Positions 60,703-64,000 of a stretch of 64,000 bases of DNA are shown one piece after another. The DNA comes from Dryobates pubescens (Eukaryota > Chordata > Aves > Piciformes > Picidae): the NCBI RefSeq assembly GCF_014839835.1, contig NC_071624.1, forward strand, positions 18,681,675 to 18,745,674, given 5' to 3'. The notes under the pieces are model-generated. The model worked only from the letters and a program-made list of their open reading frames with translations, searched no databases and had not been told where the DNA came from. Positions within the stretch are counted from its first letter, which is position 1; every line of letters starts with the position of its first letter. The position numbers and the translations under genes are program-made.

Positions 60703-60864
60703 GTAAAGGCTGCCTTCTCACTGCCTGACCTGTACACAGCAAGCTTCATTTTCACTGAGGAGAGTTGGGTGGATGTCTGTATCTGATACAAAAGCTTTGT
60801 GGTTTGTTTTGTTTTTCTGGTGTGCTTTTTCTTTTCTGCTTGCCATTTGGCTGGACACAGACCT

Positions 60865-61332
60865 GATGGAGCAGCTGCAGAGGAGGGCCATGAAAATGAG
60901 CAGGGGGTTGGAGCACCTCTGCTGTGAGACAGGCTGAGGGAGCTGGGGGTGTTCAGCCTGGAGAAGAGAAGGCTTCAGGGAGACCTAATAGCAGCCTGCC
61001 ACTACCTGAAGGGGGCTACAAGAAGGCTGGACATAAACGGTGTGCAAAGGCCTGCAGGGACAGGACCAGGGGCAATGGCTTCAAACTACAGAAGAACAGA
61101 TTTAGATTGGATGTTAGGAACAATTTCTTCACCATGAGGGTGGTGGAACATGGGAATGGGATGCCCAAGGAGGTGGTTGAGGCCCCATCCTGGAAATATT
61201 CAAGGTGAAGCTCAAAAGGGCTCTGGGCAACCTGATTTAGTTGAGGATGTCCCTGCTGACTGCAGAGGGGGTTGGACTGGCTGACCTTTGGTAATCCCTT
61301 CCAATCCAGACCATTCTATGATTCTATGATTG
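60865..61332 (+). mobile_element. Old CR1 LINE fragment, 470 bp
   Basis: ORF2 end reading [20 protein letters not shown], and a tail ending with two ATTCTATG units. Confidence 0.9.
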
Positions 61333-61514
61333 GGTTTATTAGGAGGAAACAGCTCTTTGGTGTTATAATTGAAACAATCTATGTGCTGGAAACCTCACAC
61401 AGGAGAAGTGATCAGTCAGGGGGCTGGGGGTCGCCGTTTTGGGTTCTGCCAAGTAAAATTGCAGGTCATTGTTTGGTAAAAACTTTGTTAACATCTCTTG
61501 AGTACTTCATCATG

Positions 61515-62030
61515 AGTACTGCCTTCAGTTTTGGGCTCCCCAGTTCAGGAGGGACAGGGATCTGCTGGAGAGGGTCCAGTGGAGGGCTGCGAGGATGATG
61601 AGGGAACTGGAGGACTGCCTGGTGAGGAGAGGCTGAGAGCCCTGGGGCTGGTTAGTCTGGAGAGGAGAAGGCTGAGAGGGGATCTGATCAATGTCTATCA
61701 ATATCTGAGGGCTGGGGGTCAGGAGGGAGGGGACAGCCTCTGCTCAGCTGCACCCTGTGATAGGACAAGGAGCAATGGATATAAGCTGCAGGACAGGAGG
61801 TTCTGCCTCAACATGAGGAGGAACTTCTTCACTGGGAGGCTCACAGAGCCCTGGAGCAGGCTGCCCAGAGAGGTTGTGGAGTCTCCTTGTCTGGAGACTT
61901 TCAAGGCCTGTCTGGATCCATTCCTGTGTGGTCTGAGCTAGATTGTATGGTCCTGCTCTGGCAGGAGGGTTGGACTTGATGATCTCTTTGGGCCCCTTCC
62001 AAACCCTAACATGCTGTGATCCTGTGATCT
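61515..62030 (+). mobile_element. CR1 LINE, 515 bp (class C)
   Basis: ORF2 end ([36 protein letters not shown]) and a class C tail ending CATGCTGTGATCCTGTG. Confidence 0.92.
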
Positions 62031-62084
62031 TGTAGAAAGTAGTAGATGAATGAATTTTGCATGGTAAAATATTCTAAACCCACC

Positions 62085-62255
62085 TTGGCCATTGGGATGT
62101 GCTGCCCAGGGAGGTGGTGGAGTCACCTGGAAGAGTATAAAAAGAGCTTGGATGAGGCACTTGGTGCCATGGTTTAGTAGTCAGGAGGTGTTGGGTGATA
62201 GGTTGGACTGGATGATCTTGAAGGTCTTTTCCAGCTTGGTTTGCTCTGTATTCAT
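62085..62255 (+). mobile_element. CR1 LINE tail (class B)
   Basis: GGATGTGCTGCCCAGGGAGG to AGCTTGGTTTGCTCTGTATT. Confidence 0.85.
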
Positions 62256-62734
62256 GGATGTTTGTGCACTTGGCTAGCTTTTCAGGTTCAGGTCTCTGAA
62301 CTTGTGTTTGGGTCTTGCTTCTCGTGTTGGCTTTGAAGTCTGGCTGGATTCTTCTGAAGCTGGGAGATGTTTTTTGTTTCAAAGAGGCGGGGGGGAAAAA
62401 AGCCCTGGGTTTGAACTCAGTTCTCACCAGCAGGGCTTGTGACAGATGCAGAGAGTTAATATTTGTCTGGCTGAGATCACTGTGCTGAAAGTGAAACAAA
62501 CAGAACAGAAAACCCCAACCGGGCTGTGACCGTGGGAAAGGAGGTCTAAGGATGCCTCTTGGGTTAGAAAGCTACAATTTAACACTTTGTTGGGGGCTGG
62601 ATCTGAGGCTGTGGCGATGCACGGCAGGGTAAGAGAGACAAAATCAGCTCGGCTCTGCAGAGCCAGCGTCAGCTTCCACAAGCTCAGCCATAGCACAAGG
62701 GGCAGTGGTGGAAGCTGGGGCACAGGAAGCTCCA

Positions 62735-62945
62735 TGGAAACAGGAGGAAGAATTATTTCCCTGTGAGGGTGACAGAACACTGGAACAGGCTGCTCAGGGG
62801 GGCTGTGGAGTCTCTTTCTCTGGAGATATTCAACCCCCCCTGGATGCATTCCTGTGTGACCTGCTCTAGGTGATGCTGCTCTGGCAGGGGGCTTGGACTG
62901 GATGATCTCTCAAGGTCCCTTCCAGCCCCTAACATTCTGTGTTGT
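62735..62945 (+). mobile_element. CR1 LINE tail (class C)
   Basis: GAGGGTGACAGAACACTGGA to CCCCTAACATTCTGTGTT. Confidence 0.88.
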
Positions 62946-63419
62946 TCTGAGCCTTCTTGAGGTGTGTTTAATGATGTGGTGTTAGCTGACTGCATCTAAC
63001 CACAGCATTGGTGACATTAACCACATCACTGCTGATGGGTAAAGAGAAGCATTTCCCCCTCCCCACTGCCCCCAGCCAATGTCATTTACTCTCTCTTGCT
63101 GGCCTGTGGCTGTGTTTACAGGAAACTCCTCAGTGTGATGTGCATGTACACAGCAGCCTTCTTCAGCACACTCTTGGGTTTGGTGTTTTTTAGGAGAAGG
63201 ATGACTTGAGGCAGCAACTTTCATGCTTGTGGGTGTGAAATGCCTGAAAGTATTCACTTCTTGAGGGTGCCCTTCTCATGGGTGTTTGAAAATGTCACTT
63301 TCTTGTGAGCTGCACAACACATCTGTCCCCTTGTTAAGAGAGTTTTAATCTGTCTGTGTGATTCCTGGTGCTGCTCTCAGGCTCTCCAGACAGGTCTCTC
63401 CCAGCTCCTCTGCTCAGGT
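62946..63419. other. MED12L intron 10, unassigned
   Basis: No exon or repeat was recognised. Confidence 0.5.
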
Positions 63420-63532
63420 TAGAGTCATAGAATTGTTAAGATTGGGAGGGACCTCAAGGATCATCCAGTTCCAAGCCCCCTGCCATGGGTAGGGACTCCC
63501 CACACTAGATCAAGCTGCTCAGAGCCACATCC
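63420..63532 (-). mobile_element. CR1 LINE tail (class A), 113 bp
   Basis: Antisense tail from TAGAGTCATAGAATTGTTAA to CTCAGAGCCACATCCAGA. Confidence 0.85.
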
Positions 63533-64000
63533 AGAGCTACATGTGGAAGTGGGTGCAAAAGTAAGAGCTCACAGCATTGCTTGAAGTGACTGGAGTAAGA
63601 TCCAGCCTGAAAACCACATCTGCTTCATGTGCAGGGTTGGCCTCAGGTTTGGGTGTTCAGAGAGGGCAGCCAGCTCAGGCAGGAGTGAGGAGCTTCAGCA
63701 GGTCCAGTTCAGCAGCACACAAGGAATAAATCCTTCCAGGCTGGATGAGCACTCAGCAGCTAGGAGCTTGCTACATCCCACTGCTGCCCTGCAAATACAG
63801 ATTTCCTGCAGACATTCTCTGTTTCTGATGAATGTCTGAGTTGGCTCAATTTTTGTCTGAGCTTTTGGGGAGATTTTTGACCTTGGTGATCTGGTAGGTG
63901 ACATTGCTAGAGGCTGTCTTATGCTTTTTAATGTGTCACTGTGATGTAGGTCGTGGTCTGGAAACAGATGAAGGAGGTGTGGAAGAATTTATGTAAGGAA
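63533..64000. other. MED12L intron 10, right edge
   Basis: No exon was recognised up to the window end. Confidence 0.5.

Overview
The window looks like nuclear DNA from a bird. It is crowded with 5'-truncated copies of the CR1 LINE (about 47 recognisable pieces, by eye roughly a quarter of the sequence), its genes have spliced vertebrate exons with GT-AG introns, and gene order matches the SIAH2-MINDY4B-CLRN1-MED12L block known from human 3q25. CR1 this dense and this uniform is known from woodpeckers and relatives (Piciformes), so that order is a reasonable guess, but it rests on repeat density alone. No bacterial-type operon, CRISPR array, tRNA, rRNA or recognisable retroviral gene was seen.

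Layout, left to right. Bases 1-3470 are intron 1 of SIAH2, which runs on the minus strand. Its RING-bearing first exon is at 3471-3860, inside a CpG-rich island that also holds a 35/36-bp minisatellite. Bases 4964-8613 hold no recognised gene. MINDY4B (minus, ten visible exons, 8614-21400) is a catalytically dead deubiquitinase relative. Every exon is open, and one of its introns carries a 25-copy 40-bp GC-rich minisatellite. CLRN1 (minus, three exons, 25453-31478) is complete and encodes the same 232-residue length as human clarin-1. A head-to-head gap of 4.6 kb follows, then the CpG-island promoter and exon 1 of MED12L (plus). Exons 1-10 of MED12L lie between 36066 and 60702 and encode the first 498 residues. 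The gene runs off the right edge.

The four genes are neighbours by ancestry, not an operon: SIAH2 is a ubiquitin ligase, MINDY4B a ubiquitin-hydrolase pseudoenzyme, CLRN1 a four-pass membrane protein of hair cells and photoreceptors, and MED12L a subunit of the Mediator kinase module.

The most unusual structure is a 0.6-kb segment present twice in inverted orientation, at 12367-12980 (MINDY4B intron) and 57991-58593 (MED12L intron 8). The non-CR1 core is about 98-99% identical by eye. The first copy ends 8 bases from a MINDY4B exon, so the pyrimidine tract of that exon's splice acceptor is made of antisense CR1. Other points of note are a proline/glutamine run in SIAH2, a duplicated splice donor after MED12L exon 7, an overlapping upstream ORF at the MED12L start, a 44-bp inverted-repeat insertion with 5-bp flanking repeats inside a CR1, and a 9.6-kb CR1-free zone over the CLRN1 and MED12L promoters.
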